Part shown: one piece after another, positions 17,755-26,742 of the stretch
How the letters are laid out: every line of letters begins with the position of its first letter
Numbering within the stretch: the first letter of the stretch is position 1
Program-made: the position numbers and the translations under genes
Notes under the pieces: model-generated
Told to the model about the DNA's origin: nothing
Seen by the model: the letters and a program-made list of their open reading frames with translations, nothing else
Databases searched by the model: none
From: Bin55 sp965220235
Lineage (GTDB): Bacteria; Pseudomonadota; Gammaproteobacteria; Pseudomonadales; Azotimanducaceae
Direction of reading: 5' to 3'
NCBI GenBank assembly: GCA_965220235.1
Contig: OZ244815.1
Location: 1,116,001 to 1,180,000 of the forward strand
DNA: 64,000 bases

Positions 17755-18184
17755 AAAATTCTCCATCTTCACGACCGGTTTATGGAAGTCAATATTTCGG
17801 AGCCAGAACGAGTGGAACCACAACACCACGGTCAAGAGGGATTTGTTTGTTTGATTTACTCATCACGAGTTCTACCTGTCAAACGACGTAACATCTCGAC
17901 TCATTTCGCATGTGAAGAAGCTAGGCGTATTGGCGATTGGTGATCGCAAAACAGTTATTTGACTCGGTCCCGACGATCATGACGACTAACCGTAATCGCA
18001 CTGAGTCGGTACGCTAACGTTTGACGGTCGATGGCGTACGAGCGACGTCCTATGTAGCGTCGTTTCTCAGTGACGATCTAGCGCAATTTCACGAACGATT
18101 AAGTTACCGATTTCTTAAGAGCGATGCACTGTGACACGATCACCGTTTTCGATGAGAGTTGATGAAGCTAACAGTGACGCGCTG
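17755..18184. other. Convergent intergenic region, nothing recognised
   Basis: About 430 bases between the 3' ends of the esterase and of the efflux operon. I see no gene, no RNA and no convincing bidirectional terminator. Confidence 0.45.
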
Positions 18185-19396
18185 TCAATCGTGCCGCAAC
18201 GCTTCAATTGGATCCAGTTGCGCTGCCCGTCGTGCTGGCCATATTCCGAAGAAAAGTCCGACGCCAACGCTGAATATGACTGCGAGTAGTACTGCATCAA
18301 TGGATATGAATACATTCCAATTAGCAAACTCGATCAGAGCCCAAGCACCTCCAGCACCGAGCGCGATACCTAGCATCCCGCCAAGTGCGCCAATAGTTAG
18401 AGCCTCGATGACGAACTGCATAAGAATGTTGAACCGCGTTGCTCCCAACGCTTTGCGCACACCGATTTCGCGTGTGCGCTCCGTAACTGATACTAGCATG
18501 ATGTTCATGATGCCGATGCCGCCTACGAGCAGGCTGACTCCGGCGATCGAGGCGAGGAGAAACGCGAAGATTTCAGTAGAAGCTTGAGCCATCTCCATGA
18601 ACTGGCGCCGGTTCATGATCATGAAATCGTTGTCTTCGCCAGGACGGATTTTGTGCTCGCGACGCAATACGCGCTCAATGTCCACCATGCCCATCTCCAA
18701 CGAGACGCCTTCCGCTACCTGCGCCGACAAGCTGCGTAACCGGTCCTGTCCGAACACGCGTAGCTCAGCAGTGGTCAGTGGAATGAACAGTTGGTCGTCT
18801 GGTTCCGGACCGAAACGCTCGCCGACCTCTTCGAAAACGCCAATGATCTCAAACGGTATGCGGTTAATGGTGAGCGTGCGCCCTATCAGGTTTTCGGCGG
18901 TCATCTCGAGGTTTTGGGGAATCTCGCTACCTAGTACAACGACCCGTCGACGCGTAGCAAGGTCACTCGTCGTGAACATTCGCCCGGCAAGAATGTCGAC
19001 CGCGTGAACCTCCGGGAAGTTCGTCGTGGTGCCAACTACGTCGTGGAACAAGGTCCTGTTGCCATACTTGATCTGGCGACCGCCGGAAAGTTCCGGGACG
19101 ACTTGGGCAAGAAGTGGCGCATCGCGAACCAGTGCTTCGTAGTCATCAACGGTAAGCGAAACGCGGTTGGCAGATGCGACGCCGCGCCAAAAGGACTGAC
19201 CTGCCACGACGGAGAGAACGCGGGTACCGAGTTGCTCGATTTGCTCGTCCACGGCGCGTTGTGCACCTGTACCGAGCGCAATCATCGTGATCACTGCCGC
19301 CACCCCAATGATGATTCCGAGCATGGTTAGGCTCGAGCGAAGCAGATTGGCAATGATCGACGCCAACGCTACCCGGACGGTTTCGATAATGGACAT
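18185..19396 (-). CDS. MacB-type ABC transporter permease (FtsX-like)
   Basis: A 403-residue permease. A first span near residues 15-45 (LTMLGIIIGVAAVITMIALG) is followed by a large periplasmic MacB_PCD domain (about 50-275), then three spans with the FtsX block GGIGIMNIMLVSVTERTREIGVRKALGAT. This is the four-span topology of MacB without its ATPase half, which is encoded separately two genes upstream. It works as a mechanotransmission exporter with the adaptor and an outer-membrane channel (none in the window). Its ATG overlaps the adaptor stop (TGATG), so translation is coupled. Likely cargo (macrolides, peptides, siderophores) cannot be read. Confidence 0.9.
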   Translation of the reverse strand: MSIIETVRVALASIIANLLRSSLTMLGIIIGVAAVITMIALGTGAQRAVDEQIEQLGTRVLSVVAGQSFWRGVASANRVSLTVDDYEALVRDAPLLAQVVPELSGGRQIKYGNRTLFHDVVGTTTNFPEVHAVDILAGRMFTTSDLATRRRVVVLGSEIPQNLEMTAENLIGRTLTINRIPFEIIGVFEEVGERFGPEPDDQLFIPLTTAELRVFGQDRLRSLSAQVAEGVSLEMGMVDIERVLRREHKIRPGEDNDFMIMNRRQFMEMAQASTEIFAFLLASIAGVSLLVGGIGIMNIMLVSVTERTREIGVRKALGATRFNILMQFVIEALTIGALGGMLGIALGAGGAWALIEFANWNVFISIDAVLLAVIFSVGVGLFFGIWPARRAAQLDPIEALRHD

Positions 19397-20868
19397 CAGT
19401 CATTTCCACGTTGGCTGAGACCCGGTATCCCGACACGACCACTGATCCTTTGCTGAAAGCTCTCTTGCGCGCGCACGAGCGACGCGCTAGGTAGGATCAG
19501 GACGTGGTCATCGTCGTTGAGGCCTGTGATCACCTCGGTATGGTCAAGATCGGTAATGCCTGTGCGGACGTGCAAGGCGGTCGGCTCGCCATTACGCAGC
19601 GCGAAGACCATGTAGTCGCCGCCAAGTTGAGTGTCCACGGACGAAGCGCGACGACGTGGTTCTTGGCCTCCTGGTCGATTAGTACCGGTTGGTTCCCTGC
19701 GACCACTCATTTGTTGGCGCGCTTGAGTCATGAGCTCCCTCTCGTCTGCGGAGAGTTCCTCGCCATTCCGTTGTTTCATGAATATCGCGCGTATCCGTTC
19801 ACGGTCAATCGATGTTCCCCCGTCAGACGCAGTAGTTGAACGCCCTCCAACGCCCGCTGGCGCTGGTGCTGCGGCAAGCATTTCGTCGACGATTTCACGA
19901 TCCAGTCCAAGGACACTCCCGGCGACATGGATGTCTTGCGCGGTGCGAAGAGCAGCGCTAGGAACGCTCACTACGTTCTCGCGACGTGCCATTACGACTT
20001 CGACTTCCGCGTTCATTCCAGGCTTCAAAAGCCCTTCGCGGTTCACCAAGTCGATCAGTACAGGGAACATGGTTACGTTCTGTTCTGCTACAGCTTGCGG
20101 TTCAATCTTGATGACTTCGCCTCGGAACGACTGGTTTGGGTATGCGGCGACGTTGACTTGCGCGATCGTACCGGGTTGTACCTTTCCAATATCGATCTCG
20201 TCAACCAACATGCGCACCTGCACATGGGAGAGATCAGCCATCTTCATTAGTAACGTGCCGCCTCCGACATCTCCCATTGGTGATGAGATCACTTGTCCTT
20301 GTTCGACAAGCAATCCGATCACGGTACCTGTAATTGGCGAGTTTATGTCTGCGTCCTCAAGCTGGATCGTCGCGTTCTCAACTTGGATTTCCCCACGCAC
20401 CACCTCCGATCGAGCGGTGGCGTGGTCAAGGACAGACTGCTCATAGTCGACTTTCGATAGAGACTCTTGTTCGTAGAGTTTGATGATTCGATCCAGTTGC
20501 GATCGCGTATTGGCTTGGCGCGCTTTAGCGACTTCGAGACTAGCTTTAGCTTGCTGTAGTGAGTTGTCGAGTACCCGTCGATCGATGCGTGCAAGTAGCG
20601 TTCCAGCTTCGACGTAATCGCCGGTATCAACAGACAGTTCGAGGATTTCGCCGGACGCCTTGGATTTCACTTCGACTGTCGTGACCGGCTCTATGATCCC
20701 TGCCGCTTCGACCGCGACAGTTATGTTTCTACGCTCGATCGGTACTGACTGGTACAGTGCGACCTGCTCCGCCTCGGCGGTATCGTCGTCGACAAATTCG
20801 TCGATTTGATCGCAGGCGGTAAGAAGCGCGAACGCAGCTGCGAGCGCCGTAAAACATCTTTGGCTCAT
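19396..20868 (-). CDS. MacA/HlyD-type periplasmic adaptor lipoprotein with a central insertion
   Basis: A 490-residue efflux adaptor. The signal ends in LLTAC (cysteine at about 19), so it is probably lipid-anchored. Then come a barrel-lipoyl half (VEVKSKASGEILELSVDTGDYVEAGTLLARID), a coiled-coil hairpin (about 95-165), the second lipoyl half (NSPITGTVIGLLVEQGQVI) and the beta-barrel domain. Unlike typical MacA (about 370-400), an extra stretch of about 100 residues, rich in Arg, Gly and Ser (around 335-430), interrupts the membrane-proximal domain before VFALRNGEPTALHVRTG resumes it. It is the middle gene of the operon ATPase-adaptor-permease. Confidence 0.87.
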   Translation of the reverse strand: MSQRCFTALAAAFALLTACDQIDEFVDDDTAEAEQVALYQSVPIERRNITVAVEAAGIIEPVTTVEVKSKASGEILELSVDTGDYVEAGTLLARIDRRVLDNSLQQAKASLEVAKARQANTRSQLDRIIKLYEQESLSKVDYEQSVLDHATARSEVVRGEIQVENATIQLEDADINSPITGTVIGLLVEQGQVISSPMGDVGGGTLLMKMADLSHVQVRMLVDEIDIGKVQPGTIAQVNVAAYPNQSFRGEVIKIEPQAVAEQNVTMFPVLIDLVNREGLLKPGMNAEVEVVMARRENVVSVPSAALRTAQDIHVAGSVLGLDREIVDEMLAAAPAPAGVGGRSTTASDGGTSIDRERIRAIFMKQRNGEELSADERELMTQARQQMSGRREPTGTNRPGGQEPRRRASSVDTQLGGDYMVFALRNGEPTALHVRTGITDLDHTEVITGLNDDDHVLILPSASLVRAQESFQQRISGRVGIPGLSQRGND

Positions 20869-20908
20869 CGTTAGGAATCCTTCGCCTGGGAGGTAGTCCG
20901 ACTAGCAC

Positions 20909-21646
20909 TCATCTTCTGTCAGTCGTGCCGGTGAGGTAATCTTCCGTCACGACGCCGTCCATCAAGTGGACGTGACGTCCCGCTCGTCGTGCGATGTCTG
21001 GTTCATGCGTGACTAGGATGATCGTTTGCCCAGCTTCGTGAAGTGTTCCGAACAAATTCATGATGTCCTGCCCGGTACGACTGTCTAGATTTCCGGTTGG
21101 TTCGTCCGCCAATAGGATGCTGGGATCGTTCACTAGAGCGCGAGCGACGGCTACTCTTTGTCGCTGTCCACCGGAGAGTTCGTTTGGCCGATGGCTCATG
21201 CGATCTCCCAAGCCGACCCTTTCGAGTGCGTCACGCGCTCGAATTCGTCGCTCGCGCCGAGCTACGCCGGCGTAGAGTAGTGGTACTTCGACATTTTGAA
21301 GAGAGTTTGCCCGCGGCAGAAGATTGAAGGTTTGGAAGACGAATCCGATACGTCGATTGCGTTCTCGCGCCAACGCGCGGTCGCCAAGCTTCGAGACGTT
21401 CTCACCCGCCAGCCAGTACTCACCGCCAGACGGCTGGTCGAGACAACCGATGATATTCATCAGAGTGGACTTTCCTGAACCTGATGGACCCATCACTGCT
21501 ACGTACTCGTTTTCGCGGATTGTGCAGTCGACGCCGCTCAGCGCATGGATCGTTTCCGTACCCATGCGGTAGTTCTTTTGCAGGTCTTTCACTTGAATGA
21601 CCGGCGGAGTTGCGGTCGGTTCGCCTGTAGGAGCGTTCGCCGACAT
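20909..21646 (-). CDS. MacB-type ABC transporter ATPase subunit
   Basis: A 245-residue ATPase of the LolD/MacB group. Walker A is GPSGSGKSTLMN, the signature LSGGQRQRVAVARAL, and Walker B with D-loop SILLADEPTGNLDS, ending with the H-loop VTHEPD. The motif ADEPTGNLD marks this subfamily. It is the first gene of a minus-strand operon with the adaptor (40 bases on) and the FtsX-type permease, and would drive the conformational cycle of that exporter. Confidence 0.92.
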   Translation of the reverse strand: MSANAPTGEPTATPPVIQVKDLQKNYRMGTETIHALSGVDCTIRENEYVAVMGPSGSGKSTLMNIIGCLDQPSGGEYWLAGENVSKLGDRALARERNRRIGFVFQTFNLLPRANSLQNVEVPLLYAGVARRERRIRARDALERVGLGDRMSHRPNELSGGQRQRVAVARALVNDPSILLADEPTGNLDSRTGQDIMNLFGTLHEAGQTIILVTHEPDIARRAGRHVHLMDGVVTEDYLTGTTDRR

Positions 21647-21744
21647 GATGGTATGTCTTGGTTTAAAACAGTTTTTACGTAAATTGCACTACGATCCGTC
21701 GATACCTCTCTCGCACTCAATAATCGGAAGGATCCGGGAATTAC

Positions 21745-21834
<90 letters not shown>

Positions 21835-21958
21835 GTGTCATTTCCAATCATCACACACCAGGCTACGATATCAGCGTACATCGCCCGAACGACGTACTTA
21901 CTTAAGTCAAGTTACAGTTAATTTCTATTGTGTGACGCGCTTGCGATGGCGACGAATT

Positions 21959-23008
21959 TTAGGATGCGGTTTGTTCTTCGACGCTTTCTTCCTGACTATC
22001 GCGCTTCTCTGCGCCTAGGTCGTACTTCCTTAAGTAGTGCCGAAATTGATGATACGACAAACTTAGCGCTTCGGCGGCCGAACGCTGGTTGTATCGATTC
22101 GACTCGAGTGCGTCATTGATCCATTTGACTTCAATCTGTTCGATCTCGTCTCGCAGATCGATTGGAAACCTAGGTGTTGAACGAGCGTTCAAGGTGCCGA
22201 CCGGAACTGTTTTAGGAGTAGGTTCTTGCGGTCGGTACGGTGATTCGAAGGGATCTAGTACGATCTGCGAAATCGGCTCGTTTTCGTCGTTACGGTAAAC
22301 CGCGCGTTCAACGACATTTTTGAGTTCTCTTACATTACCTGGCCAACGGTAATCAAAAAGTTCAGCCATCGCCTCATCGGTAAATCCGTGAAAGAATTCA
22401 CGCTCAAGTTCTGTCGCCATGTTGATCGCGAAAAACTCGGCGAGCAGTGGGATATCGTCAGTTCGCTCGCGCAATGGTGGAATCGTGATAACGTCGAATG
22501 CAAGTCGATCCAATAAGTCGATCCGAAATCGGTCGCTGTCGGCTAGCGCGACTAAGTCTTGATTAGTTGCCGCAACGATTCGTACATCTGCAACTAAGGT
22601 TTCATTACCTCCGAGTCGCTCGAACTGACCGTATTCGATTAGGCGTAGGATCTTTTCTTGCACGCGTGTCGCAGTCGTTGCCACTTCGTCAAGAAACAAT
22701 GTACCACTATGGGCGCGCTCAAAGCGCCCGACGTGGCGCTTCGCCGCACCTGTGAATGCACCCGCTTCATGACCAAACAGTTCCGATTCGAGAAGGTCGT
22801 CGCTGATGGCTGCACAGTTCATCTGCAGGAACACGGAATCCCAACGGGGAGATCGATAGTGCAGACGGGAAGCAAGAAGCTCCTTTCCGGTCCCTCGCTC
22901 ACCGACGAGAAGAACCGGTTTACTCAGTGCGGCTACCGCATCGACCGCATCCAATGTCTGAAGGAAGACGGCGGATTCACCAATTAGTTCGTCAGCGTCG
23001 TAAGCCAT
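21959..23008 (-). CDS. pspF: Phage shock protein operon activator PspF (sigma-54 enhancer-binding protein)
   Basis: A 349-residue AAA+ activator without a receiver domain, as in PspF. Walker A is GERGTGKELLAS, the sigma-54 contact loop is GAFTGA, Walker B is GTLFLDEVA and the arginine-finger region is FRIDLLDRLAFDVI. A Fis-type helix-turn-helix (NQRSAAEALSLSYHQFRHYLRKY) closes the protein, followed by a short acidic tail. It is divergent from pspA. In known systems PspA binds PspF and holds it inactive until membrane stress frees it. The start ATG lies 16 bases from an inverted repeat that may be its binding site and may also mediate autocontrol. Confidence 0.92.
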   Translation of the reverse strand: MAYDADELIGESAVFLQTLDAVDAVAALSKPVLLVGERGTGKELLASRLHYRSPRWDSVFLQMNCAAISDDLLESELFGHEAGAFTGAAKRHVGRFERAHSGTLFLDEVATTATRVQEKILRLIEYGQFERLGGNETLVADVRIVAATNQDLVALADSDRFRIDLLDRLAFDVITIPPLRERTDDIPLLAEFFAINMATELEREFFHGFTDEAMAELFDYRWPGNVRELKNVVERAVYRNDENEPISQIVLDPFESPYRPQEPTPKTVPVGTLNARSTPRFPIDLRDEIEQIEVKWINDALESNRYNQRSAAEALSLSYHQFRHYLRKYDLGAEKRDSQEESVEEQTAS

Positions 23009-23024
23009 GTGCGTAATTTATCAG

Positions 23025-23047
23025 AAAGTGGTGGTTTTAACCACTTT
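23025..23047. promoter_or_regulatory. Candidate PspF upstream activating site
   Basis: The inverted repeat AAAGTGGT-(7)-ACCACTTT lies between the divergent pspF and pspA genes, about 70-95 bases upstream of the candidate sigma-54 promoter of pspA. That is the distance at which enhancer-binding proteins usually act. Confidence 0.55.
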
Positions 23048-23118
23048 ACAAGTAACATAAATTGCAGAGATCTGTAAATAAACTAAATAAATCAAGCTGT
23101 TATGAATTTGGTGGTTTG

Positions 23119-23135
23119 TTGGCATAGTTTGTGTT
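23119..23135 (+). promoter_or_regulatory. Candidate sigma-54 promoter of pspABC
   Basis: TTGGCA (23119-23124) gives a full -24 element. Ten bases after its GG comes GT (23133-23134) in place of the usual GC of the -12 element, so the match is good but not perfect. The start of pspA follows 43 bases on, and the activator PspF is encoded divergently. Confidence 0.55.
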
Positions 23136-23177
23136 TTATTCAGAGTACATAGTCAATCTCCACTTAGAGGGCTAAAC

Positions 23178-23873
23178 ATGAAGGTATTCAAACGCATGGC
23201 TGACATCATGAATGCCAATATCCACGCGATGCTCGACAAAGCGGAAGATCCACCGAAAATGGTTCGGATGATCATCCACGAAATGAACGATACGCTGGTG
23301 AAGGTGCGCATGACGGCCGCAAAGGCGATCGCAGACCGCAAGGAAATTACGCGACACCTTGAAGCCAAACGAGCAGAAGCTGCAGATTGGGAACGAAAAG
23401 CCGAATATGCGGTGCGTCGTGACCGAGACGATCTTGCTCGTGGTGCTCTGGCAGAGCGTCGGCGTTGCGAACAGGATGTCGAAAACCTTGAGCGCGATCT
23501 GAAGGTCTCCGATGAAGTCGAAACCAAGCTTCGTAACGATATTGCCACACTCGAAGGCAAAATCGCTGAGGCGAAGGCTCGTCAACGTTCAATCATCGCT
23601 CGTGCACAGACTGCGCGCGTACAGAAAGGGGTTCGCCGCCAGCTGTCGCGACACAATATTGATGAAATCATGGTTGGGTTCGAACAATATGAACGCATGA
23701 TTGATGAACTCGAAGGTCAGGTTGAGAGCTACGAGTCGTCTGAATCGATGACATTGCATGAGGAATTTCAAACGATTCAACAAGACGAAGAACTTGATGA
23801 AGAACTCGAAAACCTCAAGTCTCGCATGAACCGCGAGTCGAAAGAGCAATCAGAGGAAAAGCAAGCCTCATAA
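23178..23873 (+). CDS. pspA: Phage shock protein A
   Basis: A 231-residue, almost entirely helical coiled-coil protein of the PspA/IM30 (ESCRT-III-like) family. The N-terminal amphipathic helix (KRMADIMNANIHAMLDKAEDPPKMVRMIIHEM) holds the membrane-binding region and the conserved EDP turn. Long helices follow to the acidic tail (QDEELDEELENL). It plays two roles: a negative regulator of PspF in the cytoplasm, and an oligomer that guards a stressed inner membrane. The ribosome site AGAGGGC precedes the ATG. It is the first gene of pspA-pspB-pspC behind a candidate sigma-54 promoter. Confidence 0.94.
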   Translation: MKVFKRMADIMNANIHAMLDKAEDPPKMVRMIIHEMNDTLVKVRMTAAKAIADRKEITRHLEAKRAEAADWERKAEYAVRRDRDDLARGALAERRRCEQDVENLERDLKVSDEVETKLRNDIATLEGKIAEAKARQRSIIARAQTARVQKGVRRQLSRHNIDEIMVGFEQYERMIDELEGQVESYESSESMTLHEEFQTIQQDEELDEELENLKSRMNRESKEQSEEKQAS

Positions 23874-23885
23874 GGATTTGATGAA

Positions 23886-24134
23886 ATGGAAATTCTGGCT
23901 GCTCTCCTACTTATCCCGACGATTGTCTTCCTCGTCGTCGTCGCGCCTCTATGGATCATCTTGCATTACAGCTCGAAAAAGAAGATGACGAGGCAATTGT
24001 CGGATGAGGATCAAGATGAGCTGCAGAGCCTTGCGGACCAGGCGAAAGACATGGCGAATCGTATTGAGACGTTAGAAGCGATCCTTGATGCAGAAACGCC
24101 GAACTGGCGAAATAGGTCGGATGAACTGAAATGA
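23886..24134 (+). CDS. pspB: Phage shock protein B
   Basis: An 82-residue protein with one N-terminal membrane span (about residues 2-28, LLIPTIVFLVVVAPLWIILHY), then KK and a cytoplasmic helix (DEDQDELQSLADQAKDMANRIETLEAIL), as in PspB. With PspC it senses membrane stress and draws PspA away from PspF. It starts 12 bases after pspA and overlaps pspC by four bases (ATGA). Confidence 0.9.
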   Translation: MEILAALLLIPTIVFLVVVAPLWIILHYSSKKKMTRQLSDEDQDELQSLADQAKDMANRIETLEAILDAETPNWRNRSDELK

Positions 24135-24604
24135 AACGTTCTCGCGGAAGATTCGACGATGACTACGATGACGTTGCGGCTGCTTATCGAAGCATGAGAA
24201 GACGTCGCCGGTCGAAAGGGCTATATCGTGATACCGAGCGCGGGATTCTCGGTGGCGTTTGTGCTGGTATCGCAAAGTACCTAGGTATCGAGCCTTGGAT
24301 TATTCGAGTTATTTTCATCGCGTTCACTTTGTTGGGCGCTGGAGTAATTCCTTTGGTTGTATACATCGTCCTGGTGTTCGTATTGAACCCGGAACCTGTC
24401 TATGGGAGTGATTGGGACGAACCCGATGAAGAAGCGGAAGATCGATCTCCTTATGCCGCTATTCGTAGCAGTCCGCGATTGGGATTGCGCGTCGTAAGCG
24501 CGGATGTTCGTGAACTTGAACTGCGACTACGTCGCATGGAACGTTATGTCACCTCACCGAAATACAACCTCGACAAAGGATTCTCCGATATAGGTAATCA
24601 GTGA
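24131..24604 (+). CDS. pspC: Phage shock protein C
   Basis: A 157-residue PspC-domain membrane protein. A basic stretch (RRRRRSKGLYRD) precedes the PspC block ERGILGGVCAGIAKYLGIEPWIIRVIFI and a second hydrophobic segment. The C-terminal 70 residues are charged and contain a helix (ADVRELELRLRRMERYV) that could partner with PspA or PspB. It is the membrane sensor half of the PspBC pair. No pspD or pspE follows. Confidence 0.92.
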   Translation: MKRSRGRFDDDYDDVAAAYRSMRRRRRSKGLYRDTERGILGGVCAGIAKYLGIEPWIIRVIFIAFTLLGAGVIPLVVYIVLVFVLNPEPVYGSDWDEPDEEAEDRSPYAAIRSSPRLGLRVVSADVRELELRLRRMERYVTSPKYNLDKGFSDIGNQ

Positions 24605-24824
24605 CGGCTTATCACATCAGGATGAATCTCTACATTAACCCGTAATTTTGACATCTTGTCGCGAATAATCGCGTAAAAATCACGGCTCACCGTCAACATG
24701 ATGATCTGATAAGCGTGGTCCATGCGCTCCATATGGAATCTTGTGAGAGAAACGCCGTAGTTAGTTCGAATTAATCTAAAGGGTAAGGTGATCGGAATGT
24801 CCTCCCTGCATTGCCATTTTCGAC

Positions 24825-25604
24825 TTAATACACAAGATTTCCTCTACTGATGTTGTCAGTGTCGATCGTACCGATTTGACCTAGGAATACTCTAGACCTC
24901 TCGCTTGCTCGTACTTTCAGTGATCCTACATTTCCCAAGATCACGCGAGCGTAGCGTGTACAGTCAACATGTGCGTGATCAACATCGAGTTCTTTAGAGT
25001 CTACCGTAGCTTGCATCCCAGCGGTTAGACGATGATTCAACGCTTGGCCAGAAAGTACGACATGAGCTAGAGAATTTGCGAGTCCTGCGAGATTGTCTAC
25101 CTTGATCGATGTTGCGTGTATCGTACATGCACCGCTAATTGCCTCGTATCTGAATGTGTTACATCGTAGGTTCTCAATGTAAATATGGCTCCCAATACTG
25201 GCATTTACACTGAATTCCTCCGCTTCGTAATCCTTGATCGAAATGTATGCCAGTCGCTTGTGTGCGCAGACACGACGTAAGCTGTTTTGCGGTACTACCG
25301 CTCGTATCAACGTCTCGTGTAGGCCTCTTGTATCGTCTTGTCGGAAGAACGAATAAGGCGATGTGCGCTTTGTGAAAATGACAGTGCCACTTCCTTCATT
25401 GATTTCGATCTCTCGAGATGCAGTTTCGCTAAGTTCCAATATGGTAGTCTCGTTTGAATAGCTTGGAACTATTTCAAGTTTGCCGCACATCCGATTTCCG
25501 AATATGAGCGTATGTACTGGGTGGTCATATTCGATACTGTTCGGGAAATCTCGGCTCTCCTCTTCAGTCAAGGATTGGTCCGACTGGACGGTCTCTGTGT
25601 TCAT
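24825..25604 (-). CDS. DUF2807-like (putative adhesin head) domain protein
   Basis: A 259-residue protein rich in short beta strands. The repeating pattern in the second half (FSVNASIGSHIYIENL, YEAISGACTIHATSIKVDNL, RLTAGMQATVDSKELDVDHAHVDC, LKVRASERSRVFLGQIGTID) resembles the right-handed beta-helix of DUF2807 (GIN domain) proteins. No signal peptide is visible at the chosen start, unlike most members, so it may be cytoplasmic, or the true start may differ. It lies after pspABC on the other strand. DUF2807 proteins do sometimes occur near PspC-domain genes, but a link here is only a guess. Confidence 0.5.
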   Translation of the reverse strand: MNTETVQSDQSLTEEESRDFPNSIEYDHPVHTLIFGNRMCGKLEIVPSYSNETTILELSETASREIEINEGSGTVIFTKRTSPYSFFRQDDTRGLHETLIRAVVPQNSLRRVCAHKRLAYISIKDYEAEEFSVNASIGSHIYIENLRCNTFRYEAISGACTIHATSIKVDNLAGLANSLAHVVLSGQALNHRLTAGMQATVDSKELDVDHAHVDCTRYARVILGNVGSLKVRASERSRVFLGQIGTIDTDNISRGNLVY

Positions 25605-25795
25605 TAATTTCCTAGCCGAAATCAGTCTAAAAGGTTATAGGTTGTATGGGGTTTCATGTCAAGACGAGTAGGCGTCACTTAATGGTCGATATCGTTTTTT
25701 GCGAAAAACAGAGTCTCAAGATAGGCTAGCAGAAACTTCTTCGTTAGGTCGAAAGTGACAAAACAACAGCTTTTTTATTTACCGTTGAATTTGGG

Positions 25796-26617
25796 TTACG
25801 CCCTATCTATAGACGATGGGTTGAGCACGTTTGGTATGTCCGTAAAGATTGCTGCGACACCAAGTTCGCGCAACTGTACTGCTCGAGCGATGTCGTTCAC
25901 GGTGAATACGTAGACGGTGAATCCCGCATTGAACATCGCGAGTAGATAACCTGGATCTGCTACCGCGTCCATGACGTGAATGTTTTCAACCCCAAGGGAC
26001 GCACCTGTCGCCAGGACATTCATGTCGTGGACTCTTGTCAGCAGTGCGGTAGGGACGTTCAACGCATGAGATTTGAATTGCTCTAGTTCGTCAACCAGAA
26101 ATGAGGAGACTAGATATCGGTGCGCGTGAGTGCGGATAAATTCAGCGGCAGGACGTCCGGTATGAGGTCCCTTCAACTCTATGTTAATGCCAACACTTGG
26201 TGGCACGATGTCCCAAACTTGGGCAAGTGTCGGGATAGGCTCGTCATTGCGTAGACGCAACCCTGCAAATTCCGTTTGCGAGAACGAAGTGATCGAACCA
26301 GTTGAATCGGTCATTCGTTCGACCGTGTCGTCGTGGAACACGATCAGTTCGTCATGAACGAATTTGACGTCGAATTCAATGGCATCAACACCGCTAGCGA
26401 ATGCGATCTCGAACGCCTCAAGCGAGTTTTCGGGAGCGTGACCGGCGGCACCTCGATGACCGATGACTGAAAACGGTCGTTGAAGAAATGGGTGATTTCG
26501 AAGATCGCTTATGGTCATTGTGTGTATATGACTTTTCGAGTTTCGATCTTCCTCATCGGTAGGTGCGTCACTCGCTTCACTATTTATCTTTGCACTCTGT
26601 TGTTGCGATAATCGCAT
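25796..26617 (-). CDS. Glycerophosphodiester phosphodiesterase
   Basis: A 273-residue GDPD-family TIM-barrel enzyme that splits glycerophosphodiesters into glycerol-3-phosphate and an alcohol. The metal and catalytic motifs are GHRGAAGHAPENSLEAF (His and Glu), IEFDVKFVHDELIVFHDDTVERMT, and INIELKGP; VFTVND and IFTDIPN close the barrel. There is no signal peptide, so it resembles the cytoplasmic UgpQ type. The first 33 residues are hydrophilic and poorly conserved in style, and an internal ATG at 26518 (MTISDLRNH) is an alternative start. It is divergent from dnaX. Confidence 0.87.
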   Translation of the reverse strand: MRLSQQQSAKINSEASDAPTDEEDRNSKSHIHTMTISDLRNHPFLQRPFSVIGHRGAAGHAPENSLEAFEIAFASGVDAIEFDVKFVHDELIVFHDDTVERMTDSTGSITSFSQTEFAGLRLRNDEPIPTLAQVWDIVPPSVGINIELKGPHTGRPAAEFIRTHAHRYLVSSFLVDELEQFKSHALNVPTALLTRVHDMNVLATGASLGVENIHVMDAVADPGYLLAMFNAGFTVYVFTVNDIARAVQLRELGVAAIFTDIPNVLNPSSIDRA

Positions 26618-26742
26618 ACCTTGACGTTTTTTGAACGATCACGCTAAGCAGGAATTCTCACCACAGTGCTTGTGCGGTCCAACGTTCATCGTATGACTCC
26701 GCTATAGCTGTGAGACGAAGACGAGCTACCTAACACCTAACC

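Noticed and set aside
19730..20446. 238-codon plus-strand frame inside the adaptor gene
   Set aside because: Antisense to a clear adaptor gene, with Ser/Thr-rich text typical of shadows.
26618..26742. Signal recognition particle RNA, often near dnaX
   Set aside because: I looked for the conserved GGTCAGGTCCGGAAGGAAGC core and did not find it here.
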